Shown: positions 15,595 through 23,909 of the stretch, piece after piece
Layout: each line of letters starts with the position of its first letter
How positions within the stretch are numbered: the first letter of the stretch is position 1
DNA from: Caballeronia udeis
GTDB lineage: Bacteria > Pseudomonadota > Gammaproteobacteria > Burkholderiales > Burkholderiaceae
Direction of reading: 5' to 3'
Assembly (NCBI RefSeq): GCF_001544555.2
Contig: NZ_FCOK02000011.1
Location: forward strand, 96,284-160,283
DNA length: 64,000 nt
Notes under the pieces: generated by a model
Database searches by the model: none
What the model was told of the DNA's origin: nothing
The model's input: the letters and a program-made list of their open reading frames with translations, nothing else
Position numbers and translations under genes: made by a program

Positions 15595-16027
15595 GGCCGC
15601 CAGCTTTCGAAAGGCGATGGCCTCGGCCGTTCCCTCGCTCAACGATGACCCCGACAAGCTGCTCGTTTTCATCGATCAAGGGCGCATCGTCGCCACGGCC
15701 GCGCCGTCGCTGTCGTTCGAATATCGTTTCGTGCTCAATGCGATCCTGCTCGACTTCGCCGGCGACGCCGACACGATTTTCGTCGCGCTGATGGCCTGGG
15801 TTCAACGCAATCAATCCGACTTACTCGCCAACGTCGACGAGCGGGCGAACGGCATCACTTTCGAAGTCGATCACCTGACGCAATCAACGTTTGACCTGTC
15901 GATCAAGCTCTCGCTCACCGAGGGCGTGATCGTCGACACCGACCAGGCCGGCGCGCACACGATCACGCATATCGACGAGCCTGTGCCCGAATGGACCCTC
16001 GACACGCTGTTCGCCGGCAATGGATGA
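15587..16027 (+). CDS. R: Tail completion protein, P2 gpR family
   Basis: 146 aa from ATG 15587 (P2 R is 155). The NKAASFRKAMASAVPSL start and the motif DDPDKLLVFIDQGRI are typical. The longer frame from 15518 would run inside lysC, so the later ATG is preferred; it overlaps the lysC stop. gpR is needed for tail completion and joining to heads. Its stop overlaps the start of S by 8 bases. Confidence 0.92.
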   Translation: MNKAASFRKAMASAVPSLNDDPDKLLVFIDQGRIVATAAPSLSFEYRFVLNAILLDFAGDADTIFVALMAWVQRNQSDLLANVDERANGITFEVDHLTQSTFDLSIKLSLTEGVIVDTDQAGAHTITHIDEPVPEWTLDTLFAGNG

Positions 16028-16481
16028 ACTGCGCGCCCTCGAAGCCTGGGCGGGGCGCTTGCTCGCCCAGCTCGAAGCGCCCGCCAGGCGCGCGGCGTTG
16101 CGCGATATCGCGCGCGAGCTGCGGCGCACTCAAACGGCGCGCATCGCGCAGCAAAAGAACCCGGACGGTAGCGCCTATGCGCCCCGCAAGCCGAGGCATG
16201 TAAAGAAGCTGCGCGGCAAGCAAGGCCGCATCAAAAACGGGGCGATGTTTGCGAAGCTACGCCAGGCGAAATATCTGCGCGCCGAATCCGACGCGGTTAG
16301 CGTGACTGTCGGGTTTTCCGATCGCATTGCGCGCGTCGCGCGTGTGCACCAATACGGCCTAACCGATCGCGTCGCAAAGGGCGGCCCCGAGCACAAATAC
16401 GATGCCCGTGTGCTGGTCGGATTTAGCGACGCTGATCGCGAGATGATTCGCGATATGTTGCTTAAACACATCGTCAAATAA
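16020..16481 (+). CDS. S: Tail completion protein, P2 gpS family
   Basis: 153 aa (P2 S is 150). It is rich in basic residues. The family motif QNPDGSAYAPRK-like stretch (here QQKNPDGSAYAPRK) is present at about residues 41-54, with RVHQYGLTDRV near residue 115. gpS acts with gpR in tail completion. It overlaps R by 8 bases and ends the block before V, where a separate late promoter is expected. Confidence 0.92.
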   Translation: MDELRALEAWAGRLLAQLEAPARRAALRDIARELRRTQTARIAQQKNPDGSAYAPRKPRHVKKLRGKQGRIKNGAMFAKLRQAKYLRAESDAVSVTVGFSDRIARVARVHQYGLTDRVAKGGPEHKYDARVLVGFSDADREMIRDMLLKHIVK

Positions 16482-16500
16482 TCATTCGGCTCTCTAACTA

Positions 16501-16519
16501 TGTACCCAAGGCGCGAACA
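16501..16519 (+). promoter_or_regulatory. Candidate Ogr-type activator site before V
   Basis: TGT-N13-ACA, matching the P/O intergenic dyad at 15 of 19 bases. P2 has a late promoter before V with the same type of site. The dyad centre is 56 bp before the V start codon, which would put the transcription start very near the ATG if the P2 rule of -55 holds. Confidence 0.5.
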
Positions 16520-16565
16520 ACCGCGCCGTGTCGACTCGCGCGTGCGTGCTCGGCACCATTGGGGA

Positions 16566-17222
16566 ATGAACTCAAACGAATCCACACGCCAATTTTTGAA
16601 CGGCATACGCAAAGGCACCGTGATAGGTCTGTCCGGCGCGTTGTGTCGCGTAGAGAGCGGCGATTTAACTACCGACTGGATTCAATGGTTCGTGCCTTGT
16701 GCCGGAGAAACGATCGAGTGGCTTGCGCCCTCGATCGGCGAAGGCGTGATGCTGTTGTGCCCGAGCGGCGACCCGGCGCAAGCCGTCGCACTGCGCGGTT
16801 TCTATACCGAGGATTTCGAATCGCCGAGCCTCGACCCCAATAAACACATTCGACGATATCGCGACGGTGCGCTCGTCGAATACGACTTTGCCGCTCACAT
16901 TCTCAACGTCGATTTACCCGCCGGCGCAACGGTCAATGTCACCGCCCCCGACGCGGTGAATATCAATACGAAAACCGCCAACGTAAAGGCCGACAAAGTA
17001 ACGCTCGATGCGGACGTGGAAGTTACTCGCTCGATGGTTGTGAAAGGCCCGTTTTCGTTCGAGAACGGCGTGAGCGGAAAGGCCGGCCAAAGCGGCGGCC
17101 CCGCAATGGTCATTTCCGGCACCGTCGCCGTAAGCGATGACGTGATCGCCGGCGGCAAGAGCGGCGCACATCACTCGCACATGGAACAGGGCGACGGCAA
17201 ACCAGTGAGCGAACCGATATGA
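16566..17222 (+). CDS. V: Baseplate spike protein, P2 gpV family
   Basis: 218 aa from ATG 16566 (P2 V is 211). The N-terminal OB-like domain (about 15-85) is followed by repetitive beta-helix strands with alternating Val/Thr/Asp (about 110-190). The tip carries GAHHSHMEQGD, the metal-binding HxH-type motif of the P2 spike. The trimer punctures the outer membrane. The frame could be extended to 16500, but that would cross the activator dyad. Its TGA overlaps the ATG of W. Confidence 0.93.
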   Translation: MNSNESTRQFLNGIRKGTVIGLSGALCRVESGDLTTDWIQWFVPCAGETIEWLAPSIGEGVMLLCPSGDPAQAVALRGFYTEDFESPSLDPNKHIRRYRDGALVEYDFAAHILNVDLPAGATVNVTAPDAVNINTKTANVKADKVTLDADVEVTRSMVVKGPFSFENGVSGKAGQSGGPAMVISGTVAVSDDVIAGGKSGAHHSHMEQGDGKPVSEPI

Positions 17223-17581
17223 AAGGAATGAACGCCAAGACGGGGCGCGCTACGTTCGGCCTGTCACACCTGTATCAATCGATCGAAAAGATTCTGACGA
17301 CCCCGCTCGGCACGCGTATCGCTCGCCGCGATTTTGGTTCCGAGCTGCCCGATCTTGTCGACGCCCCGAACAACCTCACGACCCGCGTGCGCCTGTATGC
17401 CGCTGTCGCGACCGCGCTGATGCAATGGGAACCCCGCTTGCGGCTCACCCGCGTGCAGCTCTCGACGGACGTGAGCGAGACGGGCGCGGGCGTGCAAGTG
17501 CTCGACATTGAAGGCACGACAACCGAATCGGGCGACCAGGTATCGACCCGCGTGCAGCTCACGAACGGCGGTGCGGCATGA
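17219..17581 (+). CDS. W: Baseplate wedge protein, P2 gpW (gp25-like)
   Basis: 120 aa (P2 W is 115). The core TTPLGTRIARRDFGSELPDLVD (read as the two motifs TPLGTR and RDFGSEL) is the hallmark of gp25-like baseplate proteins. It joins sheath and wedge. Start at 17219 overlaps the V stop (ATGA); a second ATG at 17228 is possible. It overlaps J by 4 bases. Confidence 0.94.
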   Translation: MKGMNAKTGRATFGLSHLYQSIEKILTTPLGTRIARRDFGSELPDLVDAPNNLTTRVRLYAAVATALMQWEPRLRLTRVQLSTDVSETGAGVQVLDIEGTTTESGDQVSTRVQLTNGGAA

Positions 17582-18498
17582 GCGCGACCCCGATCGACCT
17601 CTCGCGCCTACCTGTTCCGGCCGTTGTCGAAGTCATCGACTACGAAACGTTGCTCGCCGAGCGCAAGGCGCGGCTCGTCTCGCTCTATCCGGCCGACGAT
17701 CAAGCCGAAGTCGCGGCCGCGCTCGAACTCGAATCCGAGCCGATGAATATTCAATTGCAGGAAAGCACGTATCGCGAAGTCGTCTTGCGTCAACGCGTCA
17801 ACGATGCCGCGCGCGCCGTAATGCTCGCCTACGCGGTCAAAGAGGATCTAGACCAGGTAGCGGCCCTGTTCGGTATCAAGCGCCTCACCATCGTCGAACC
17901 TGACCCGGCAAACGACATTGAGGGCGTCTATGAAGAGGACACCGACTTGCGCAAGCGCACGCAGCTCGCCCCGCAAGGCTATTCCGTCGCTGGTCCCGAG
18001 GGCGCATATATCTCGCATGCGTTGAACACTGACGGCCGCGTGCTCGATGCCTCGGCCACGAGTCCCGCACCGTGCGAAGTCGTCGTAACGATCCTGTCGC
18101 GCGAAGGCGACGGCACCGCATCGCAAGAGCTGGTCGACAAGGTAACGGCCGCCCTGCAGGCCGACAACGTGCGCCCGTTGACTGACGAAGTAACGGTACG
18201 CGGTGCGCAAATTCTGCGCTACCAGGCGCGCGCGACGCTCATTTTCTTCGCCGGCCCTGATCGCTCCGTCGTGCTCAAGGAAGCGCAAAAACGCACGGCC
18301 GCATATACGGACGAAATGCACCGTATGGGCATGGAAATAACCGAGGATGGTTTGTTCTCGGCGATGCGTGCGCCAGGCGTTCAAAAGGTGAAACTCATTT
18401 CGCCGATCGGCGGCATTGCTGTATCGAAAGCTCAAGCGGCTTATTGCGAGCTGATCGAGCTGATCGACGGCGGTGTTTATGACGGGGGCACGGAATGA
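17578..18498 (+). CDS. J: Baseplate wedge protein, P2 gpJ family
   Basis: 306 aa (P2 J is 302). The start SATPIDLSRLPVPAVVEVID and the ARAVMLAYAVKEDLDQVAALF region match the family; a conserved KRTQLAPQGYSVAGPEGAY segment lies near residue 125. It forms the baseplate wedge with W and I. It overlaps both neighbours by 4 bases, so W, J and I are translationally coupled. Confidence 0.95.
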   Translation: MSATPIDLSRLPVPAVVEVIDYETLLAERKARLVSLYPADDQAEVAAALELESEPMNIQLQESTYREVVLRQRVNDAARAVMLAYAVKEDLDQVAALFGIKRLTIVEPDPANDIEGVYEEDTDLRKRTQLAPQGYSVAGPEGAYISHALNTDGRVLDASATSPAPCEVVVTILSREGDGTASQELVDKVTAALQADNVRPLTDEVTVRGAQILRYQARATLIFFAGPDRSVVLKEAQKRTAAYTDEMHRMGMEITEDGLFSAMRAPGVQKVKLISPIGGIAVSKAQAAYCELIELIDGGVYDGGTE

Positions 18499-19037
18499 GC
18501 AAGCTACTCGCCCCTAACTCGACCACGACCGAGCGCAACCTCGCCACGGTCAACGCCCGCATATCGGATATCCCGACGCCGATCGCGCAGCTAATGAACC
18601 CCGACACGATCCCGCTCGCGTTGCTGCCGTGGCTTGCCTGGCACCTGGGAATCGATGCGTGGAAAGACTATTGGCCCGAGCAAGTGAAGCGCGCCCGCGT
18701 TAAGGCCGCTATCTCGATCGCCCGCAAAAACGGCACTGCTGCGGCCGTGCGCGAAGTCGTCGCCGCATTCGGCGGAAACATTGCGCTGCGCGAATGGTTC
18801 GAGATGCAACCCAAGGGCAAGCCGGGAACGTTCGACGTTGTTCTGACTGTTGGATCACGCGCCGGCGAAGCCCCGACCGCCGAGTTTATCGCCGACATCA
18901 TCGCGGAAATCGACCGGACCAAGCCCGTGCGCGCTCACTACTCATTCACCCAGGGTTTCGGCATGCAAGGAACGCTCGGCGTTGTCGGCGCCGTGCGGCC
19001 GGCCCTGTATCGCCGTCTTTCTTTCACGGATCAATAA
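18495..19037 (+). CDS. I: Baseplate/tail protein, P2 gpI family
   Basis: 180 aa (P2 I is 176). The motif LLPWLAWHLGIDAWKDYWPE (about 38-57) is the strongest family mark, with VREVVAAFGG and LREWFE following. gpI connects baseplate and tail fibre. Its start overlaps J by four bases, and H follows after two bases. Confidence 0.95.
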   Translation: MSKLLAPNSTTTERNLATVNARISDIPTPIAQLMNPDTIPLALLPWLAWHLGIDAWKDYWPEQVKRARVKAAISIARKNGTAAAVREVVAAFGGNIALREWFEMQPKGKPGTFDVVLTVGSRAGEAPTAEFIADIIAEIDRTKPVRAHYSFTQGFGMQGTLGVVGAVRPALYRRLSFTDQ

Positions 19038-19039
19038 AC

Positions 19040-20857
19040 ATGGCCGGAAATCTCTTTACTGTCACCGACGCCGGTAGAGCTGCGCTCGTCTCACCCGGCA
19101 ACACTGGCACTGCTGCGCACAAAGTCACGCAAATCGGCGTGAGCACCGTCGCCTTTGACTCGACCGATAAGACGCTCAAAGTGCTGCCAGGCGAGCGCAA
19201 GCGCATTACCACGCTTGCCGGCGATAACGTCGCGGCCGACATGATTCACGTCACGCTCAAAGACGATACGGACGATCAATACACGCTCTACGGGTTCGGC
19301 CTGTACTTCGAAAACGGCGTGCTGTTTGGCACCTACAGCCAGGCCACGCCAATCATGGAGAAATCGCCGGCGGCAATGCTTTTGCTCGCGGCCGATATGG
19401 CGTTCAAGTCGATCGACACGGCGCAAATATCTTTCGGCGATGCGACCTTCACGAACCCGCCGGCGACCACCGATCGCCAAGGCGTTGTCCAATTGGCGAC
19501 GAACGCCCAGGCGATCGCCGGCACCGACACGCAACGCGCAGTAACGCCGGCCGGTTTGCAATCGGCCCTCGCCCCCGCACTCGCGACGAAATCGAATGTC
19601 GGCCACCGTCACACGATCGTCGAAGTTGACGGGCTGCAATCCGCGCTCGATGCAAAACTAAACCTCACTGGCGGGATATTGAGGGGAAACACGACCGTCT
19701 CAAACGCGACCCTCGCGTTTCAAAACGGCAATTACACCGCCAGCATGCGCGCCGATGCGAGCGGGCTGCTCGGCTTCCTCAATCAAGCGTTGACCGCGTG
19801 GAACCTGCAACTCAACGATGCCGGCGTGCTCTCGTTGCCGCGTGCTCGCCCGAATTGGGCGGGCGGCCTGACACCCTGGGACAACGGCAACTTTGACCCG
19901 AATACGCGCGTCGCCAAAACCGGCGATCGCATGAGCGGCGACCTGTTTGTCGATAGCGGCGGACTGCACTTAAGCGGATGGAACGGGAACCCGAATACAG
20001 GCGTCGTGTTTCTCAACGCTGCCAGCAATAGGTACGTTAATTTTGACGGGACCAGTTACGTTATGCCTGGCGCCGAGCTGTACACCGGCCCTGCGATTAA
20101 CCGCGTTTGGCACGCCGGCAACTTCAATCCCGCGGCCTATCAACCTGCTGGCAACTATCAACCAGCGGGAAGCTACCAGGCTGCCGGCGACTATCTACGC
20201 AATCGCACCGGTCAAACCACGACGGGCCTGTATTTCGGTTCGGCTAACCCCCCTGGCATTGGTGGAATCTCCCAATCTGGAAACAACGACAACGTAGCGC
20301 TCACGATCGGCAATGACGGCAATCAGTCTGCGTCGGCCGTGATGCAGTTTCACCGCCAAGGTTCATTTGCCGCCTATTTCGGCCTGGACACTGACAACCA
20401 ATGGGCGGTTGGCGGGCGCTCGATGGGCAACGTTCGATATCGCCTCTTTCACGAGGGCAATTTCGATCCCAACACCGCCGTCAACCTGGCTAACAACGCC
20501 AACAACAACGCCGCTTCAAAAGCCCCGATCCGCAACGGCAATAACAACGGCGGATACGGATACGTCTGTTGCGATAGCACTGCCAAGGTGACGATTAGTT
20601 GGGATGGCGCGAATCACCAGATATACGCCGATAACAGTTACCTCGGCGCGCTGATGACCACGAGCAATTACAACAATTGGGCCGCGACGAAAAGCGCACA
20701 AGTGCAATGGGGTAGCGGCGTTTCCGAACTCGCCGGAGTAGTGACCGGCGCCGATGTAACGGTGGACGCCGGCGGCCCTTGGGTGTTGGAAGGCTTGCGC
20801 ACGGTCGGCGGAAACAACCGAATTTATATGCGCGTCGTTTGGCTAAGGAACCAATAA
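19040..20857 (+). CDS. H: Tail fibre protein, P2 gpH-like
   Basis: 605 aa from ATG 19040. The longer frame from 18794 runs through gene I and has no resemblance. Residues 1-145 are the DUF3751-type baseplate attachment domain (TVTDAGRAAL, QIGVS, YGFGLY). The shaft has repeated NYQPAG, SYQAAG and NFDPNT motifs. The tip is rich in Asn/Gly/Ser, with NNNAASKAPIRNGNNNGGY, and ends in a compact beta-rich receptor-binding domain. The tip decides host range and is expected to vary most between relatives. G, the likely fibre chaperone, follows at once. Confidence 0.9.
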   Translation: MAGNLFTVTDAGRAALVSPGNTGTAAHKVTQIGVSTVAFDSTDKTLKVLPGERKRITTLAGDNVAADMIHVTLKDDTDDQYTLYGFGLYFENGVLFGTYSQATPIMEKSPAAMLLLAADMAFKSIDTAQISFGDATFTNPPATTDRQGVVQLATNAQAIAGTDTQRAVTPAGLQSALAPALATKSNVGHRHTIVEVDGLQSALDAKLNLTGGILRGNTTVSNATLAFQNGNYTASMRADASGLLGFLNQALTAWNLQLNDAGVLSLPRARPNWAGGLTPWDNGNFDPNTRVAKTGDRMSGDLFVDSGGLHLSGWNGNPNTGVVFLNAASNRYVNFDGTSYVMPGAELYTGPAINRVWHAGNFNPAAYQPAGNYQPAGSYQAAGDYLRNRTGQTTTGLYFGSANPPGIGGISQSGNNDNVALTIGNDGNQSASAVMQFHRQGSFAAYFGLDTDNQWAVGGRSMGNVRYRLFHEGNFDPNTAVNLANNANNNAASKAPIRNGNNNGGYGYVCCDSTAKVTISWDGANHQIYADNSYLGALMTTSNYNNWAATKSAQVQWGSGVSELAGVVTGADVTVDAGGPWVLEGLRTVGGNNRIYMRVVWLRNQ

Positions 20858-20859
20858 CC

Positions 20860-21246
20860 ATGATTTCGCACGATCAACTCGCTCACGCTATTGAGCAAGA
20901 ACTCGGACTTAAGCACGGCGTCGATTTTCTCGTCGCTCATCCGCTCGACAAAGACGGAAATCAACGCGCCGATGCCTATCTTTTTCGATGGATGAACAAG
21001 GACGTTTTGCAACCGGATATCGAGCTGATGAAGGCCCGATATCAAGAGTGCCATTGCGACACCTATGAAGCGATGGCCGCACGCGAGCGTCGCGACGCGT
21101 TGATCGCGCAAACCGATTGGACACAAGCCCAAGACATACCGGACGCGGTGAAGGCGAAATACGCCGTCTACCGCCAGGCCTTGCGCGACATAACGAGCCA
21201 GGCCGGTTTTCCAAAGTCGATCGACTGGCCTCTTTTACCGCAGTAA
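20860..21246 (+). CDS. Tail fibre assembly protein, gpG-like
   Basis: 128 aa from ATG 20860, two bases after the fibre stop. The end KAKYAVYRQALRDITSQAGFPKSIDWPLLP (seen as AVYRQALRDIT and IDWPLLP) is typical of phage tail fibre assembly chaperones. The N-terminal half differs from P2 G, in line with co-variation with the fibre tip. It probably helps the trimeric fibre fold. Confidence 0.85.
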   Translation: MISHDQLAHAIEQELGLKHGVDFLVAHPLDKDGNQRADAYLFRWMNKDVLQPDIELMKARYQECHCDTYEAMAARERRDALIAQTDWTQAQDIPDAVKAKYAVYRQALRDITSQAGFPKSIDWPLLPQ

Positions 21247-21274
21247 TCCCATACGCAACCAGGAGCAAAACAAA

Positions 21275-21604
21275 ATGCCTTTGAAAAAAACAATCCGCAT
21301 CGCATCGATCGGCACGCCGGCGTCATACCACAAGGTTCGTCGCTATGCGGTCGACGTGGAAGCAAAGACCACGTTCATCGATATCGCCAGTTTCTACGAT
21401 GAACAAGCGGCACGCGACAACTTGCAATCGATCGGCATGGCAAACGTGATGATCGCCGGCATTCCTTCGAACGGCACCGATGCCGTCGCCTTCTGCGAGG
21501 CGCAACTCGCGGAGCCCGTACCCGCTGCGCCGGTCGATGGATCTGATCCGACCATCGGCAACCCGAATCGTTACCTGTTCGCCGACGCTGAAATCGTCGA
21601 CTAA
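21275..21604 (+). CDS. Hypothetical phage protein between fibre and sheath genes
   Basis: 109 aa with a clear AGGAG ribosome binding site. It starts with two basic beta strands (KKTIRIASIGTPASYHKVRRYAV), then an acidic Pro/Ala-rich C-terminal third. I do not recognise the family. Its place between the fibre chaperone and the sheath is not occupied in P2. It could belong to the fibre module, or be a virion decoration or moron protein. Confidence 0.7.
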   Translation: MPLKKTIRIASIGTPASYHKVRRYAVDVEAKTTFIDIASFYDEQAARDNLQSIGMANVMIAGIPSNGTDAVAFCEAQLAEPVPAAPVDGSDPTIGNPNRYLFADAEIVD

Positions 21605-21652
21605 CACGCCCACGCCCCCGTTTCCCCTCACCTCTACGGACTAGGAAAACCC

Positions 21653-22828
21653 ATGCCTACGGATTACCACCACGGCGTAAGAGTGCTCGAAATCAACGAA
21701 GGCACGCGCCCGATTCGCACCGTATCAACGGCCGTTGTCGGCTTTGTTGCGACGGCTGAAGATGCCGACCCGCTCGCATTCCCGCTCGATACGCCTGTGC
21801 TCATCACGAACGTCATTTCGGCCCAGGCGAAGGCCGGCAAGCTCGGCACGTTGAGCAAGACCCTCAAGGCGATCGCCGCACAGACGAAGCCGGTTTGTGT
21901 CGTCGTGCGTGTCGCTGCCGCCCAGGACGCGGCCGCGACCTCGGCCGCAATCATCGGCGGCGTTAGTGTCGACGGCAAATACACCGGCATGAATGCGTTG
22001 CTGGCCGCGCAAGCCAAGCTCGGCGTTAAACCGCGCATCCTGGGCGTGCCTGGCCTCGATACGTCTGAAGTCGCCGTCGCACTGGCATCGATCGCGCAAA
22101 AGCTGCGCGGCTTTGCCTACGTGTCGGCCAACGGCGCCAAGACGAAAGAGGAAGCGACCGCCTATCGCAAGACCTTCGCACAGCGCGAAGTGATGGTCAT
22201 TTGGCCGGACTTCACCGCTTTCGACACCGTGACGACCATCACGTCGACGCTGCCGGCGACCGCTGCGGCCCTCGGCCTGCGCGCCAAGATCGACGAGGAA
22301 ACGGGCTGGCATAAGACGCTTTCCAATGTCCCGGTCAATGGCGTAACGGGTATCTCGCAAGACGTGTTTTTCGATCTGCAAGACCCGGCGACGGATGCGG
22401 GCTATTTGAATGAGCAAGACGTAACGACGCTCGTGAATCCGGGTAAAGGCTTTCGCTTCTGGGGTTCGCGCACCTGTTCGTCTGACCCGTTGTTCGCGTT
22501 TGAGAACTACACGCGCACCGCGCAAGTGCTCGCCGACACGATGGCCGAGGCGCATCTCGAATACGTCGATAAGGACATGCACCCCTCGCTTGTTCGTGAC
22601 TTAATCGAAAGCATCAACCAGAAGTTTCGCGAGCTGGTCGCAAACGGCTATTTGATCGGCGGCTCGGCCTGGTACGACGAAGAACCGAACACCGTCGACT
22701 CGCTCAAGAGCGGAAAGCTCTACATCGATTACGACTACACGCCGGTTCCGCCGATTGAAAACCTGCTGCTGCGCCAGCGCATCACCGACCGTTACCTCGC
22801 CGACTTCGCCTCGCGCATTCAGGCCTAA
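21653..22828 (+). CDS. FI: Tail sheath protein, P2 gpFI family
   Basis: 391 aa (P2 FI is 396). Start with TDYHHGVRVLEINEGTRPI, then a STAVVGFVATAEDAD segment and a late FWGSRTCSSDPLFAFENYTRT motif: all are hallmarks of contractile sheath proteins. The C-terminal region contributes the handshake strands of the sheath lattice. AGGA precedes the ATG. Sheath and tube genes follow each other as in P2. Confidence 0.96.
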   Translation: MPTDYHHGVRVLEINEGTRPIRTVSTAVVGFVATAEDADPLAFPLDTPVLITNVISAQAKAGKLGTLSKTLKAIAAQTKPVCVVVRVAAAQDAAATSAAIIGGVSVDGKYTGMNALLAAQAKLGVKPRILGVPGLDTSEVAVALASIAQKLRGFAYVSANGAKTKEEATAYRKTFAQREVMVIWPDFTAFDTVTTITSTLPATAAALGLRAKIDEETGWHKTLSNVPVNGVTGISQDVFFDLQDPATDAGYLNEQDVTTLVNPGKGFRFWGSRTCSSDPLFAFENYTRTAQVLADTMAEAHLEYVDKDMHPSLVRDLIESINQKFRELVANGYLIGGSAWYDEEPNTVDSLKSGKLYIDYDYTPVPPIENLLLRQRITDRYLADFASRIQA

Positions 22829-22854
22829 CCCGGTTCAACCAGGAGTAAGAAAAC

Positions 22855-23364
22855 ATGGCATTGCCGAAAAAGCTAAAGGCTTTCAACCTGTTTCAAAACG
22901 GCGAGAACTATCGCGGCGAAGTCACCGAAGTGACCCCGCCCAAGCTCACGCGAAAGATGGAGGACTATCGCGCCGGCGGCATGAATGGCCCGATCGGCAT
23001 TGATTTCGGTAACGAAAAGATCGTGCTCGAATGGACGTGCGGCGGAATCATGCGCTCGGCCCTCGAACAGTACGGGATTATGAAACACGATGGCGTGCAA
23101 CTCCGTTTCGCGGGCGCCTACCAGGCCGAGGACTCGGCCCGCCCCGATGCCGTCGAAATCGTCGTGCGTGGCCGACACACTGAAATCGACTTTGGCAACG
23201 GTAAGGCCGCCGACGATACCGCGTTCAAAGTCTCGACGCAGTGCAGCTATTACAAGCTGACGATTAACGGCACGACGATTATCGAAATCGACTTTATCAA
23301 CATGGTCGAAAAGGTGAACGGCGAGGACTTGCTCGCGTCGCTGCGCAACGCTATCGGCCTCTAA
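22855..23364 (+). CDS. FII: Tail tube protein, P2 gpFII family
   Basis: 169 aa (P2 FII is 172). The ALPKKLKAFNLFQNGENYRGE start and LTRKMEDYRAGGMNGP are family marks. It polymerises into the inner tube through which DNA passes. A strong AGGAG lies before the ATG. It forms the F operon with the sheath gene. Confidence 0.96.
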   Translation: MALPKKLKAFNLFQNGENYRGEVTEVTPPKLTRKMEDYRAGGMNGPIGIDFGNEKIVLEWTCGGIMRSALEQYGIMKHDGVQLRFAGAYQAEDSARPDAVEIVVRGRHTEIDFGNGKAADDTAFKVSTQCSYYKLTINGTTIIEIDFINMVEKVNGEDLLASLRNAIGL

Positions 23365-23452
23365 GCCAGGCATCCACGTTTAACCCCGCCTCGCTCGCCT
23401 GGTGAACGCCAGGCGAGCAATCAGCACCCGAACCCATTGCAGAGAAAATCAA

Positions 23453-23761
23453 ATGAACGAACAAGCAATCGAACAAGGCACCGAAGAAGCCAACCCGAAC
23501 ACTGTAGAACTCGATACGCCGATTACGCGCGGCGATCAAGTCATCAACTCGATCACGCTGCGCAAGCCGACCTCTGGCGAGCTGCGCGGCACGTCGCTGA
23601 ATGCCCTGGTCAATCTGGACGTGGACGCCCTCGGCAAAGTCTTGCCGCGCATCGCCACGCCCACGTTGACGGCTTTCGACGTGAACTTGCTGGACCCGGC
23701 CGACCTGGTGCAATTGGGCGTGGTGTTTGCCGGTTTTTTGCTGCCGAAGCGGGCGAGCTAG
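23453..23761 (+). CDS. E: Tail assembly chaperone, P2 gpE family
   Basis: 102 aa from ATG 23453 (P2 E is 91). An acidic N-terminus precedes LDTPITRGDQVINSITLRKPTSGELRG, the conserved core. It is the short product of a frameshifting gene pair: near its end it contains the slippery heptamer T TTT TTG. E and the longer E-E' fusion are chaperones for the tape measure protein, as G and GT are in lambda. Confidence 0.93.
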   Translation: MNEQAIEQGTEEANPNTVELDTPITRGDQVINSITLRKPTSGELRGTSLNALVNLDVDALGKVLPRIATPTLTAFDVNLLDPADLVQLGVVFAGFLLPKRAS

Positions 23762-23907
23762 AGCACGGCTTACCCGATCGCGTCGAAGAGGCGATGGCCG
23801 ATATAGCGATCGTCTTTCACTGTTCGCCGTTCGGTATGGACGAGCTGACTCTCGGCGAATTGAGTGAGTGGAGAGAACGCGCCCGCGTGCGCAACGGAAC
23901 GGAATAG
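23453..23907 (+). CDS. E': gpE-E' frameshift fusion product
   Basis: Translation starts at the E ATG, slips by -1 at 23734-23740, and continues in the other frame to the TAG at 23905-23907. The added part starts at Ala (GCT 23740) and includes DRVEEAMADIAIVFHCSPFGMDELTLGELSEWRERA in pieces such as EEAMADIAIVF and GELSEWRERA, like P2 E'. The frames and heptamer are seen directly; the mechanism is established for P2. The frameshift product binds the tape measure while its E part recruits tube protein. Confidence 0.85.
23734..23740 (+). promoter_or_regulatory. Programmed -1 frameshift slippery site
   Basis: TTTTTTG, read in zero frame as T TTT TTG at codons 94-96 of E. This is the same heptamer as in P2 E/E'. 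The downstream frame is open from here to 23907. Confidence 0.85.
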
Positions 23908-23909
23908 AT

